Assembly (NCBI GenBank): GCA_947311255.1
Contig: CAMZKL010000025.1
Span: 1-60,172 of the forward strand
Source: an uncultured Chlorobiota bacterium
Lineage (GTDB): Bacteria > Bacteroidota > Bacteroidia > Bacteroidales > JAADGE01
DNA: 60,172 nt
Direction: 5' to 3'
The stretch's first letter is position 1. Each line of letters starts with the position of its first letter. Under the pieces are notes generated by a model, which was not told where the DNA came from, did not search any database, and saw only the letters and a list, made by a program, of their open reading frames with translations. Below are positions 6,973-16,835 of the stretch, in pieces. Made by a program: the position numbers and the translations under genes.

Positions 6973-7602
6973 ATGAAATATAACATAAAAATATCCATAA
7001 TCTTTATAATTGTCTTTTGTTGTGTGGCAAATTTATTCGCAGATACAATTCCCGAGCTAAACTTAAAGTTACGACTTGCTCTTACCGAATCGCACATATA
7101 TCATCCTTGGGGGCTAACGCCGCCGCTTGATTATTTAGATTTTGTTAATCGTGGTTTTTTTCCCGATGCAAACGGAATAACAATTGATTTAGTCAATAAC
7201 AATTCGGTTTCTCAAGACTATACAATTGATTTGTCTGAATATGACATTTTAGACGTTGAACATTGTGAATTAGTAGCCTTTATAGAGTCTGATTATGATA
7301 AATATGTTTATCAAAGCACAAAATTAGGTTTTTCTCCAACAAGCTCGATAATATCAAACAATACTCCTCAAATGCAGGTTTTTCCAAATCCTTGTAATGA
7401 CAAGCTAAACATAAAACTCGATGAATTTAATGGTAATAAAGCTATTTTTAATATTACAGATATTACAGGTAAGGTCTTATTATCGGGAACTTTAAAAAAT
7501 AAAATATCAATTGATGTTTCACATTTTTCAAACGGATGTTATTTTATTGAAGTTGAAACTGACAATCACAAAACTATTAACAAATTTGTAAAAATAAAAT
7601 AG
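6973..7602 (+). CDS. Short Omp28-like protein with T9SS type A sorting domain
   Basis: A 209-residue secreted protein. Residues 1-24 are a signal peptide (ending LFADT). Residues 32-105 resemble the C-terminal half of Omp28-related proteins: LTESHIYHPWG, FPDANGITIDL and DVEHCELVAFIES. Residues 130-209 are a T9SS type A C-terminal sorting domain (QVFPNPCNDKLNIKL, ending TINKFVKIK). Full-length Omp28 proteins carry an additional thioredoxin-like N-terminal half, which is missing here. The signal peptide is fused directly onto the second half. It may be a domain-deleted derivative that is still exported. The Omp28 assignment rests on motif memory and is moderate. Confidence 0.7.
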   Translation: MKYNIKISIIFIIVFCCVANLFADTIPELNLKLRLALTESHIYHPWGLTPPLDYLDFVNRGFFPDANGITIDLVNNNSVSQDYTIDLSEYDILDVEHCELVAFIESDYDKYVYQSTKLGFSPTSSIISNNTPQMQVFPNPCNDKLNIKLDEFNGNKAIFNITDITGKVLLSGTLKNKISIDVSHFSNGCYFIEVETDNHKTINKFVKIK

Positions 7603-7672
7603 TTTTAACCAACCAAACTAGATAAGAAATGCAAATCAAGAGTTGAAATTTATTATTAAAATTATATAAAAC

Positions 7673-7734
7673 AGAACGCGGATGACACGAATAAAATTAG
7701 CGTAAATCAGCAAAATTTGTGTCATTAGCGTTCT
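7673..7734. repeat. Interrupted palindromic intergenic repeat
   Basis: The arms AGAACGCGGATGACACGA (7673-7690) and TTGTGTCATTAGCGTTCT (7717-7734) are reverse complements at 15 of 18 positions, with a 26-base spacer. The word pattern (ACGCGGATGACACGAAT) resembles a dispersed repeat often seen between genes in Bacteroidota genomes. It lies between the ends of the converging T9SS-tailed gene and tilS. A role as a bidirectional terminator is possible, although no T-run follows either arm. Confidence 0.55.
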
Positions 7735-7891
7735 ATTTGTAACCGATTATCTATCTTATCGGATATTAAATCTACTTATTCATAAATTTTTCCAACCCTT
7801 GATTCGCATTCCATATACTTAAGTTTATGAAATTTTATGTAAATTGTGGTAAAAATATAAGTGCATGTAATTGACTTGGTATTTCTTAGTT

Positions 7892-9220
7892 TTATTTCAG
7901 TAGTTTTACAATTAAAACTCTTTTAGTTTCTCCAGTTATTTTATATCTATCATCAGTTCTATAACCAATAATCCACATAATTTCTTTATTAGAAATCAAA
8001 AGAAATGTATCTTCTTTTTCAAATAAATTTAATTTAATATCTGTAAAATAGTTACTAACTAACTTTTTTCCTTTCATACCAAAAGGATAAAAAATATCTG
8101 CATCTCTTTTTGTTCTAATCACAATAGGAAAGACAACTTTATCAGCATCAAAATATGCTACATCTTTATCTTTCAAATTTTCAAAATTATCAGACATACT
8201 TAATATTTTAAAAGACAATGAAATAGGATGTTTAATTTTTTCATGTTTTTCATATACATAAAAAATATTATCGTATTTTTTTATATTCTTTTTTAAAATT
8301 AAGTTTTTTCTATCTTTTATTAATCTGTAATTTTTGCTATGAAAAACTTTTCCTGTTTGAATTAAATCAATATTTTTAAAAATACTATCAGACTGAGAAG
8401 CATTATATCCAAACTTATTTATTATTTCAAACAAGACTGTTTTTGGAGCAACTTCATCCATCAGCAACTGTATATTTATATAAATCAAATCTTTACGTTT
8501 GGAAACAATTGATTTGCATGAGTCTTCAATATATTGATTATATATTTTTTCAATATCTGAAAACACATCAAAATTTTTAGCCATAGTTCTCTCAAAAGCA
8601 GGATTAATTTCCTTATATCTTGGAAAAATTTCATGCCTTATTTTGTTACGAATAAACTTTATATCTGAATTACTCTTGTCAGTTCTAAATTCAATTTTAT
8701 TTAAAATACACCATTTTTCAATATCTGTTCTTTTTGCAAAAAGTAAAGGTCTTACAATTTTGTTATTCTTAGCCTTAATACTTCTTATTCCTTTTATTCC
8801 GGTCCCTGCAATAATATTGATGAAAAATGTTTCAATTCTATCATTCAAATGATGAGCTGTTGCAATATAATCATAAGAATATTTTCTTCTTAATTCTTCA
8901 AACCATTTATATCTTAAAATTCTTGCAGCCTCTTCAATTGAATAATTATTCTGTTTTGCAAAACTTATAGTATCAAAACTTTCAATATATATTTTCAAAT
9001 TCTGTTTAGATGCAATGTTTTTCACAAATTGTTCATCTTTATCAGAATCTTTTCCTCTTAAATTAAAATTGCAATGAGCAAGAGAAAATTTGAAATTCAT
9101 TTTTTTTAACAAATAGCTAAGAGCAACAGAATCGCATCCTCCACTAATCGCAACAAGAATTTTATCTTTCTTTTCAAAAAGATTTTGAGATTTTATATAT
9201 GTTTTAAATAGTTTCTCCAT
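7892..9220 (-). CDS. tilS: tRNA(Ile)-lysidine synthetase
   Basis: A 442-residue enzyme that converts the wobble cytidine of the tRNA-Ile CAU anticodon to lysidine, using ATP and lysine, so that AUA codons are read as isoleucine. The N-type ATP-pyrophosphatase loop ISGGCDSVAL is at residues 25-34. Further core motifs are HCNFNLRGKDSD, ATAHHLNDRIETFFINI, and KSNSDIKFIRNKIRHEIFPR. The C-terminal TilS domain ends at about VLIVKLLK. The length matches bacterial TilS. It is a single gene, divergent from the SprB-repeat giant with about 100 bases between starts. AUA-rich coding throughout this AT-rich genome makes it essential. Confidence 0.95.
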   Translation of the reverse strand: MEKLFKTYIKSQNLFEKKDKILVAISGGCDSVALSYLLKKMNFKFSLAHCNFNLRGKDSDKDEQFVKNIASKQNLKIYIESFDTISFAKQNNYSIEEAARILRYKWFEELRRKYSYDYIATAHHLNDRIETFFINIIAGTGIKGIRSIKAKNNKIVRPLLFAKRTDIEKWCILNKIEFRTDKSNSDIKFIRNKIRHEIFPRYKEINPAFERTMAKNFDVFSDIEKIYNQYIEDSCKSIVSKRKDLIYINIQLLMDEVAPKTVLFEIINKFGYNASQSDSIFKNIDLIQTGKVFHSKNYRLIKDRKNLILKKNIKKYDNIFYVYEKHEKIKHPISLSFKILSMSDNFENLKDKDVAYFDADKVVFPIVIRTKRDADIFYPFGMKGKKLVSNYFTDIKLNLFEKEDTFLLISNKEIMWIIGYRTDDRYKITGETKRVLIVKLLK

Positions 9221-9320
9221 TTCAGATTTTCAAAATTATCTTAAATTTGGCAAATAAATGCAACTTTTTTGTTTATTTTTACGTCTTATTCTTATATAAT
9301 AGGATTCTTATTCTTTAAAA

Positions 9321-12300
9321 ATGAAGCAAATAATTAAATATATAATATTATTATTTTTAATAATACCCTCTTTATCAGGATATTCCCAATTTACATTAGA
9401 CAGTATTGTTACTACTGATGTAAGTGCTTGCTACGGAGATGCAACAGGAACAATAACAATTTATGTTTCCGGTGGAACAGGAGATTTTCATTACTCAATT
9501 GATGGTGGATATAACTACGTTTCTTCTCCAAATAGACATTACACATTCACAGGACTACCACTAAATAGTTTTGGATATGAAGTTTACGTTAAAGATTTTT
9601 ACAACGTTATTGTTTCAGATGCTGCATATATTGACCAGCCAAATGAAATTCACATAACTAATGAAGACCAAACAGATGTAACACAATGCTATGGAGATTC
9701 TGACGGTACAATATCAATAACGGCAGAAGGAGGAACAGGAATTTTATACTATTCTATTGATAATGGAACAACATATTTTAATAATTCCGGAAATTTTACC
9801 GGTCTTCTAGCTGGATCATATAATATAAAAGTGCGAGATGATAGTTTATGTGTAAAAGACGGAATAGAACTTGAAATAAATCAGCCTTTAGAATTAAATA
9901 TTACAAGCGAAGTTGCCACAGATGTATTAGGATGTTATGGAGCAGACAATGGTGCTGTTGATATAGTTGTTACAGGAGGAACTTCTCCTATTTATTATTC
10001 AATAGACAATGGAGTTAGTTTTCATGCAAGTACTCATTTTGCCCCTTTATCACCCGGCAATTATTTCCCTGTTGTTAAAGATAAAAACGACTGTATTTCT
10101 ACAAATGGTACAACATTAACTGTTTCCGGACCAGACCAAGTTATTATTACTTCAGAATCTCATACTAATGTAACAGAATGCTACAACGACCATAATGGAA
10201 CAATAACTGTTATTGCAACCGGAGGAATTGGGCATTTACAATATTCAATAGACGGGGGGGCAAATTTTGTGGTTGATGTTGACGACAACGGTGTTACTTT
10301 CTCAAACCTATTTGCCGGCTCATATGAAATTGTTGTTCATGATACATATGGGTGTACAGCATACGGAAGCACAATAACAATTACTCAGCCCAATGAAATG
10401 TTAATAGATTCTGTTAGGCATTCAGACATTTCAACTTGTTTTGGAGATGCAACCGGACAAATTACTATATATGCACATGGTGGAGATGCTCCACTTGAAT
10501 ATTCAATAGATGGTGGTACAAACTGGCAATTTAGTAATATATTTAATTCCATTCTTGCAGGAACATATACGACTAAAATTAGAGATGTACATCATAGTTG
10601 CGAAACTTCAGGACCTTCTGTTTTTGTTGAACAACCAATTCAATTAAGCATATACAACGTTAACACAACAGATGTTACAACTTGTTTTAACGGCAATGAT
10701 GGAACTATACATATTGTTACAAATGGAGGAGGAACTTCTCCTTATACTTTTTCAATTGACAATGGAGCAACCTTTGTTGCATCGTTTGACTTTACAGGAC
10801 TATCCGCAGGCATTTATGATGTCATTGTTGAAGATTCTCATTTATGCAGAGATACATTCACCAATAACATTGTTGAAATTCATGAACCACCGGAATTAAT
10901 AATTACTGATATAAACACAACTGATCCTTTATGTTTTGGAGGTACTGACGGACTTATTGAAGTTACTGTAACAGGAGGAACAGGAAATATTGATTACTCA
11001 ACAAACGGAGGACTTAGCTATTTTTCAGGAAATGTAATTGGAGGCTTATCTGCAGGAATAAATTATAACATTTGGGCAAGAGATTCGCATGGTTGTTTGG
11101 CAACCACTCCCGGAAACCCATATATTTTAGGGCAACCCGATGAACTTATTTTAGATTCTATTGTAAAACAAGATGTTATTGGTTGCATAGGCAACACAAC
11201 AGGTTCAATTATTATATATGCTCATGGAGGAACTCCAATTATTCAATACTCTATAAATGGGGATAATAGTAGTGAATACCAAATTTCTAATACTTTTTTA
11301 AATTTGGGACAAAGTTTTAATAATATTATGATAAAAGACGGAAATGAATGTAAAATTTCCGGTGGAGATATTGAAATAACTGAACCGGAACCTGTACAAA
11401 TACCCTACGAAAGTTTTGTTAATGTTGTAGGTTGCAATGGAGATGCAACAGGAGAAATTCATATAGACGCAATTGGAGGAACTCCTCCATACGATTATTC
11501 AATAGACAATGGAACAACTTGGAACAGTACAAACAATGGAGATTTTACAGGTCTAATTGCTGGAACTTATTATATTAAAGTTAAAGACGAAAATGATTGT
11601 GAAGCAACCGGCTCTACAATTAACTTAAGTGAACCCCCAATATTAATTGCAGGTATATATTCACAAACAAACCTTAATTGTTTTGCTGACAATTCTGGAA
11701 TTATTAATTTAACTGCCAATGGAGGAGAATTTCCTTATAAATTTTCTATAAACAATGGGGCAACATACCAAACAGGAGCATTCTTTTCAGGATTACCAGC
11801 TGGCACTTACCATACTTATGTTAAAGATGCTTATAATTGTATTCAGCCAGGACCTGATGTAACTTTAACTCAACCCGATACACTTAGTATAGATTCCGTT
11901 CATTATGAAAATGTTAGTGGCTGTTTTGGAAACAACAATGGAACTATAACGGTATTTGCCTCTGGTGGAACTCCAAGTTATTTAGGTTATTCATTCTCTA
12001 ATAATCTTGGAACAAATTGGTATAATAATAATGGATTTTTCACAAACCTTTCTCCAGGAGATTATTTCATAAAAATTCAAGACTCTCTGTTTTGTGATGC
12101 TATTTTCTATGATTCAAATATGGACATTGATACAATTACAATTACGGAACCCACACAAATAGTGATTGATAGTATTAATAAAACAGACATCCTATGTTAT
12201 CAAGATGATAATGGGACAATTAATGTATTTGCCTCAGGAGGAACAGGAACTATTGAATATTCAATTGACAATGGCACAAGCTACCCAAATACAACCGGAG

Positions 12301-13901
12301 TTTTTGGACCTTTGGTTGCAGCAAGCTATCCTGTAAAAGCTAGAGATACGAATAACTGCAGAACATCTTCAATAAATACTTATATATACGAACCAGACTC
12401 TCTTTACATTGACACAGTTCTAATTGAACATGAAGTTTGCCATAATGCAAATGATGCAGTAATTACTATAATTTCAAATGGAGGAACAAGACCTTACCAA
12501 TTTTCTATTGATGGAATAAACTATTTATATGAAAGAAGAATTGAAAATTTAGCACCAGGATTATACACTCCAACGATTAGAGACACAAACTTATGCGTAG
12601 CTTCTTATCATATTATTGAAATTGATTCGGCATATAATCCCTCTTTATTTACTACTGACATTACAGAAGGATGTAGTCCATTGGCAGTTCAATTTAATAG
12701 ACTTAACGATGGAACAACATACCTTTGGGAATTTGGAGATGGAGAAACTTCATCACAAAATGAGCCTTTGCATATTTTCAATAACACTTCTGGAATTTCT
12801 ACTGACTATACAATAACTGCATATTCAATTTCTCCTGAAAACTGCCGAGATACAGCAGAAATGAGCATAACAGTATATCCTCAACCTCTATTATTCTTTA
12901 CATTAAATCCTTCGGTTACTTATTATCCTGAAACTACAATACAAATTAACGATATTAGTCTTGGATACTCTAATTACAATTGGGATTTTGGAGATGGACA
13001 AACTTCCACAGATGTCAATCCTATTTCACATACATATGGAACTTGCGGGGATTATACGGTAAGTTTAACTGCTGAAAATAGCTATTCTTGTACAGATACA
13101 ATTTATAGAAATGTTCTTATTAGAACTGATTTACCTGTTGCAAACTTTGAAATTGACACTTCGCAACATTGTACTCCTTATTCTTTTAATTTTAACAACT
13201 TATCATATTCATACGATACTTTTGAGTGGATATTAGAAGATGGAAGCATTTTACATGATAATGAATTTAGTAGATATTATGATACACCAGGTATTTATGA
13301 AATAAAATTAAAAACTTTTGGATATTGCAATACTCTTGATTCAATGTCAAAAACAATTGAAGTTTTTCAAAGTCCAATAGTTGATTTTACATATAGCCCA
13401 GACACTGTTCTATTACCTAGCCAACCTATCCACTGCTATAACAACAGCTCAGAAGACTCAGAATTTTTCTTTTGGGAATTTGGGGATGGAGGAACGTCTT
13501 CAATTGAAAATCCTCAACATTTTTATACCGAAGAAGGTAGATATCCAATTAAACTTACGGTTATTTCAGTTAATAAATGTGTTGACTCTTTAACATTGTT
13601 AACAGATGTTATTGTACTTCCTGGTGGGAAAATTTCATTTCCTAATGCTTTTACCCCTAATGGTGATGGAGATAATGACACTTTTAAACCTGCAATTTAT
13701 AAATCGGTCGAAAGTTTTGAATTAGAAATATTTAATCGTTGGGGAGAGTTAATTTTTAAAACAACAGATATTGATGAAGGTTGGACAGGTTTATTTGATG
13801 GAGAAATGAGTATCCAAGATGTATATATCTGGCGTGCTACCGGTAAATATTTAAATAAAACACCTTTTGAAATGGCGGGCAGTGTAACTTTAATTAGATA
13901 A
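9321..13901 (+). CDS. Giant SprB-repeat/PKD surface protein with T9SS type B C-terminus
   Basis: A 1526-residue secreted protein. Residues 1-22 are a signal peptide. Residues 25-1110 hold about thirteen SprB-type repeats of roughly 85 residues. Each opens with a C-(Y/F/N)-G-D/N word, then GTI.I...GGT...YSIDNG (first: DATGTITIYVSGGTGDFHYS; last: HNANDAVITIISNGGTRPYQ). Residues 1113-1435 carry about four PKD domains (for example LWEFGDGETSS, WDFGDGQTSTD, WEFGDGGTSS). Residues 1440-1526 are the gliding-type C-terminal domain (FPNAFTPNGDGDNDTF, then FNRWGELIF), which sends proteins through the type IX system. SprB is the surface adhesin of gliding flavobacteria and is far larger. This one is a shorter relative that may mediate attachment. 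Confidence 0.92.
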   Translation: MKQIIKYIILLFLIIPSLSGYSQFTLDSIVTTDVSACYGDATGTITIYVSGGTGDFHYSIDGGYNYVSSPNRHYTFTGLPLNSFGYEVYVKDFYNVIVSDAAYIDQPNEIHITNEDQTDVTQCYGDSDGTISITAEGGTGILYYSIDNGTTYFNNSGNFTGLLAGSYNIKVRDDSLCVKDGIELEINQPLELNITSEVATDVLGCYGADNGAVDIVVTGGTSPIYYSIDNGVSFHASTHFAPLSPGNYFPVVKDKNDCISTNGTTLTVSGPDQVIITSESHTNVTECYNDHNGTITVIATGGIGHLQYSIDGGANFVVDVDDNGVTFSNLFAGSYEIVVHDTYGCTAYGSTITITQPNEMLIDSVRHSDISTCFGDATGQITIYAHGGDAPLEYSIDGGTNWQFSNIFNSILAGTYTTKIRDVHHSCETSGPSVFVEQPIQLSIYNVNTTDVTTCFNGNDGTIHIVTNGGGTSPYTFSIDNGATFVASFDFTGLSAGIYDVIVEDSHLCRDTFTNNIVEIHEPPELIITDINTTDPLCFGGTDGLIEVTVTGGTGNIDYSTNGGLSYFSGNVIGGLSAGINYNIWARDSHGCLATTPGNPYILGQPDELILDSIVKQDVIGCIGNTTGSIIIYAHGGTPIIQYSINGDNSSEYQISNTFLNLGQSFNNIMIKDGNECKISGGDIEITEPEPVQIPYESFVNVVGCNGDATGEIHIDAIGGTPPYDYSIDNGTTWNSTNNGDFTGLIAGTYYIKVKDENDCEATGSTINLSEPPILIAGIYSQTNLNCFADNSGIINLTANGGEFPYKFSINNGATYQTGAFFSGLPAGTYHTYVKDAYNCIQPGPDVTLTQPDTLSIDSVHYENVSGCFGNNNGTITVFASGGTPSYLGYSFSNNLGTNWYNNNGFFTNLSPGDYFIKIQDSLFCDAIFYDSNMDIDTITITEPTQIVIDSINKTDILCYQDDNGTINVFASGGTGTIEYSIDNGTSYPNTTGVFGPLVAASYPVKARDTNNCRTSSINTYIYEPDSLYIDTVLIEHEVCHNANDAVITIISNGGTRPYQFSIDGINYLYERRIENLAPGLYTPTIRDTNLCVASYHIIEIDSAYNPSLFTTDITEGCSPLAVQFNRLNDGTTYLWEFGDGETSSQNEPLHIFNNTSGISTDYTITAYSISPENCRDTAEMSITVYPQPLLFFTLNPSVTYYPETTIQINDISLGYSNYNWDFGDGQTSTDVNPISHTYGTCGDYTVSLTAENSYSCTDTIYRNVLIRTDLPVANFEIDTSQHCTPYSFNFNNLSYSYDTFEWILEDGSILHDNEFSRYYDTPGIYEIKLKTFGYCNTLDSMSKTIEVFQSPIVDFTYSPDTVLLPSQPIHCYNNSSEDSEFFFWEFGDGGTSSIENPQHFYTEEGRYPIKLTVISVNKCVDSLTLLTDVIVLPGGKISFPNAFTPNGDGDNDTFKPAIYKSVESFELEIFNRWGELIFKTTDIDEGWTGLFDGEMSIQDVYIWRATGKYLNKTPFEMAGSVTLIR

Positions 13902-13914
13902 AATTATCCTTTTT

Positions 13915-14343
13915 TTATAAACCATTTCCTCTTGTTGAAGTTCCAGTTACATTAATTATTTCATTCGAATCTTCAATGGTATAATTCCAAGTTATTCTTG
14001 AATAATCATTTGAAATTTCTCCCGAGCCTTTAAATGTTTGTTGGTCTATTGTTTGCTCAGTAATAACAATTGATAAGTCCTTATTCACTTTTGCTTTTAC
14101 TTTTTTACTTGTTCCAATTCTATTAAAATTTGAAATAAATATTTGCTTTTCATCTGAATTGTCATTGGAAATTACTATTGAATATTCAACAGGAAAATCA
14201 TCTTCTAGCATACTGCAATTCCAAGTTCTGGAAATTTCAGAAATAATTTCTTTTTCGGTTGTAGGCGGGGCAATTTCATTTATACATGATATTAGCATAA
14301 CTGAAATTAAGATTATTGACATTTTAAATTTTATATTTTTCAT
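13915..14343 (-). CDS. Small lipoprotein, lipocalin-like
   Basis: A 142-residue protein. The signal sequence ends in the lipobox LISC (Cys20), predicting a lipid-anchored envelope location. The rest has alternating hydrophobic residues typical of a small beta-barrel. A short WNCSMLEDDFPVEYSIVIS stretch and a later GSGEISNDYSRITWNYT segment look like the strand pattern of lipocalin-like Bacteroidota lipoproteins. No function is assigned. It converges with the SprB-repeat giant, whose stop is only 13 bases away, and is followed upstream by the GldI-like gene in the same direction. Confidence 0.7.
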   Translation of the reverse strand: MKNIKFKMSIILISVMLISCINEIAPPTTEKEIISEISRTWNCSMLEDDFPVEYSIVISNDNSDEKQIFISNFNRIGTSKKVKAKVNKDLSIVITEQTIDQQTFKGSGEISNDYSRITWNYTIEDSNEIINVTGTSTRGNGL

Positions 14344-14394
14344 ATTTTTAAGTTTTTATACTAAATTCAAAATTTATGCCGTTTTAAAAATTCA

Positions 14395-14949
14395 CTAAAA
14401 ATTAACAGTTTTTAAAATTTCTATATCATAAACAATAATAGAACGTGATGGAATTCTATCCATATCACCAATTAATCCATGTGCTAAATGCGGAGGTAAA
14501 ATAAAATGAGCCTTTTCCCCCACTCTCATCATTAACAAACCTTTTTCCAAACCAAACTCTTTTCCTGACATACCAATTTTTACTTGTGCAATTCCATCTT
14601 TATCAGAGCTGTAACAAACTGTTCCATCAAGCAACTCAATTTTGAAATTGTATTTTACAATATCTCCTGCAACAATCTTTTTAGCTGATGTTTTTTTGTA
14701 AATTTCATACCATAAGCCACTTTCATCAAAATTCATATCCCAGCCAATTCTTGCTATATAACTTTCAATCAACTCTTTATCTTTTTCAAGTAAAAATTTA
14801 TTAGCTTTTATCAAAGTATCTTTAATCATTTTAGGATTATATTTTATAGGTTGTTCTGTTGTTTCTTCATATTTACAAGCCTGAAACAAAAACAAAACAA
14901 CAACAAGATACAATTTAACATTTCTATTTTGAAAAAAAATCTTCCACAT
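14395..14949 (-). CDS. gldI: FKBP-type peptidyl-prolyl isomerase lipoprotein (GldI-like)
   Basis: A 184-residue lipoprotein. The signal sequence ends in FQAC (Cys25). Residues 85-184 form an FKBP fold: GDIVKYNFKIELLDGTVCYS, then GLEKGLLMMRVGEKAHFILP, then HLAHG and a final IVYDIEIL strand. FKBP domains speed cis-trans isomerisation at proline during folding. GldI of gliding bacteria has this size and anchor and is encoded downstream of a DHH phosphoesterase gene. The same arrangement is seen here, with a 26-base overlap with nrnA. The gene name rests on synteny and size. A general periplasmic FKBP is the alternative. Confidence 0.75.
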   Translation of the reverse strand: MWKIFFQNRNVKLYLVVVLFLFQACKYEETTEQPIKYNPKMIKDTLIKANKFLLEKDKELIESYIARIGWDMNFDESGLWYEIYKKTSAKKIVAGDIVKYNFKIELLDGTVCYSSDKDGIAQVKIGMSGKEFGLEKGLLMMRVGEKAHFILPPHLAHGLIGDMDRIPSRSIIVYDIEILKTVNF

Positions 14950-15937
14950 TTCCTTTAATTAAATCAATTACTTTATCAACAGGTTTATAAATTCTCCCTC
15001 CGGCAGCATTCCTGTGTCCACCACCATTAAAATATTTCCTTGCGAGTAAATTTACATCAACTTCGCCTTTTGAACGTAAAGATAATTTAACAAAATTATC
15101 TTTTTCAACAGCAATTATCGAAACATCAATTTCAGCAACAGACAAAGGCATATTTACAATTCCTTCATTATCGCCATTTTTATAATTAAATTTTTTCATT
15201 TCTTCTTTTGTTAGGACAATTAATGCAAAATTATATTCTTCAATAATTTGCATTTTTTCGTACAAAAGATAACCTACAAGTTTTAAACGATTTATAGAAA
15301 AATTATTATATACTTTATCGTAAATATATTCTTTATCAATTCCGTATGCAAGGAGTTCTCCAACAATTTTAAAAGTTTCTTGTCTTGATGAATTTACAGA
15401 AAAATTCAAAGTATCTGTCATAATTCCTGTAAAAATACAGATTGCTGCATCTTTATTAAAATTTTCCGATAAACTTGTTGCTTGAATAAATTCATATACT
15501 AGCTCAGATGCAGAGCTAACCGCCGTGTCTGAAAAAATATATTGTGCATCAGATTGTGGATTTGGATGATGATCAATCATTATTTTAATTGCTTTTGCAT
15601 CTTCCAAGTTCGTTTTAACTCGTTCTGTTCTTCCTGAATTGTTAAAATCTACACAAAAAATAATTTCAGCATCTTCTAATAATTTAGAAGCTAATTCTTT
15701 TTCTTCATTAAATATGATTACTTCCTCTTGTTTGGGCATCCACAATAAAAAATCTGAAAGTTTTGAAGGCATTATAACCTTAACATCATGTTTTGTTTTC
15801 TGAAAAACATGAAATAAACTTAGTGCACTTCCGGTAGCATCACCATCCGGATTATTATGCCCAATAATTACAATTTTTTTTGAGTCGGACAATAAATTAT
15901 TTATTTCTGACACTATTTGATGAGAAAATCTTTTCAC
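14924..15937 (-). CDS. nrnA: DHH/DHHA1 phosphoesterase (nanoRNase/pAp phosphatase)
   Basis: A 337-residue cytoplasmic enzyme. The DHH domain shows GHNNPDGDATGSALS (H27, D31, D33), VDFNNSGR near residue 97 and IDHHPNP (D122, H123, H124). The C-terminal DHHA1 domain ends in GGGHRNAAGGRIYKP. The family degrades short RNA oligomers and 3'-phosphoadenosine 5'-phosphate with Mn2+. The length is standard. It overlaps the gldI-like gene by 26 bases and shares its promoter region with divergently oriented ndk, an order known from flavobacterial genomes. Confidence 0.92.
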   Translation of the reverse strand: MKRFSHQIVSEINNLLSDSKKIVIIGHNNPDGDATGSALSLFHVFQKTKHDVKVIMPSKLSDFLLWMPKQEEVIIFNEEKELASKLLEDAEIIFCVDFNNSGRTERVKTNLEDAKAIKIMIDHHPNPQSDAQYIFSDTAVSSASELVYEFIQATSLSENFNKDAAICIFTGIMTDTLNFSVNSSRQETFKIVGELLAYGIDKEYIYDKVYNNFSINRLKLVGYLLYEKMQIIEEYNFALIVLTKEEMKKFNYKNGDNEGIVNMPLSVAEIDVSIIAVEKDNFVKLSLRSKGEVDVNLLARKYFNGGGHRNAAGGRIYKPVDKVIDLIKGNVEDFFSK

Positions 15938-16051
15938 TTAGTTCTGATTATTTAATAAAAATGCCAAATATAAAGCAAATATTAACTCAGAATAAAATAA
16001 TTGCAATAAATATTCTATTTTTGCAAAAATTTTAAACTAAAAAATAATAAA

Positions 16052-16489
16052 ATGGGAAACATAACATTAACAATGGTAAAACCAACTGCATATAAAAAAG
16101 GATATGCAGCAAATATTTTGGCAAAAATTACAGATGCAGGTTTTAGAATTCAGGCAATGAAAACTTTACGTTTAAGTAAAGCTCAGGCTGAAAAATTTTA
16201 CGAAGTTCATATCGAAAGACCTTTTTATGGAGAATTAACAGAATTTATGAGTTCAGGACCAATTGTTGCTGCTGTTTTAGAAAAAAACAATGCTGTTGAA
16301 GATTACAGAAAACTAATTGGTGCAACAAATCCTAAAGATGCAGAAGAAGGAACAATAAGGAAATTATACGCATCTAATATTCAAGAAAATGCAGTACACG
16401 GTTCAGATAGTGATGAAAATGCTGAAATTGAAGCATCTTTTTTCTTTGCAAAAAATGAAAGGTTTAATAATGAGGGAGGCTTAGTTTAA
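16052..16489 (+). CDS. ndk: Nucleoside diphosphate kinase
   Basis: A 145-residue enzyme that moves the terminal phosphate from ATP to other nucleoside diphosphates through a phospho-histidine. It begins [14 protein letters not shown], contains the phosphate-binding stretch [16 protein letters not shown], and carries the catalytic histidine H116 in [12 protein letters not shown]. The [18 protein letters not shown] segment is also diagnostic. The C-terminus (FFFAKNERF) is normal. It is monocistronic and divergent from nrnA. TATTTTTG at 16016-16023 resembles a -7 element, without a well-placed -33 TTG. Confidence 0.96.
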   Translation: MGNITLTMVKPTAYKKGYAANILAKITDAGFRIQAMKTLRLSKAQAEKFYEVHIERPFYGELTEFMSSGPIVAAVLEKNNAVEDYRKLIGATNPKDAEEGTIRKLYASNIQENAVHGSDSDENAEIEASFFFAKNERFNNEGGLV

Positions 16490-16835
16490 TTTTTTTTTGT
16501 TCTATCTAAAATGTAGTAGATAATCGTTTTATTAAATAACGAATATTGAACATAAAATAATAAAGTTTGCTTACGCTTGAGAATAAACAAAACTATTAAG
16601 TGTAATTTAATTGTTTAGATGTAATTTTCACGTTCTAAAATATATAAGAAGTACTTTTATTTATTTTTTACTTAAAAGTTCAAGATTTATTATTCGATAT
16701 TTTAAACTAACATTTTAATATTTAACCATTAAAATAATGATAAATTCAACTTTTTAATAGACATATTTATTATTCAAATTAGATTTATATCTATTTTTTT
16801 TGTAAAATTGTATTCGTTTTCATTTCATAAAAATT
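16490..16835. other. Intergenic stretch, nothing recognised
   Basis: About 350 bases of A/T-rich sequence between ndk and the PASTA protein gene. No reading frame, hairpin terminator or RNA gene was seen. TCTATTTTTTTTG just upstream of the PASTA gene could hold a loose -7 element. Confidence 0.4.
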
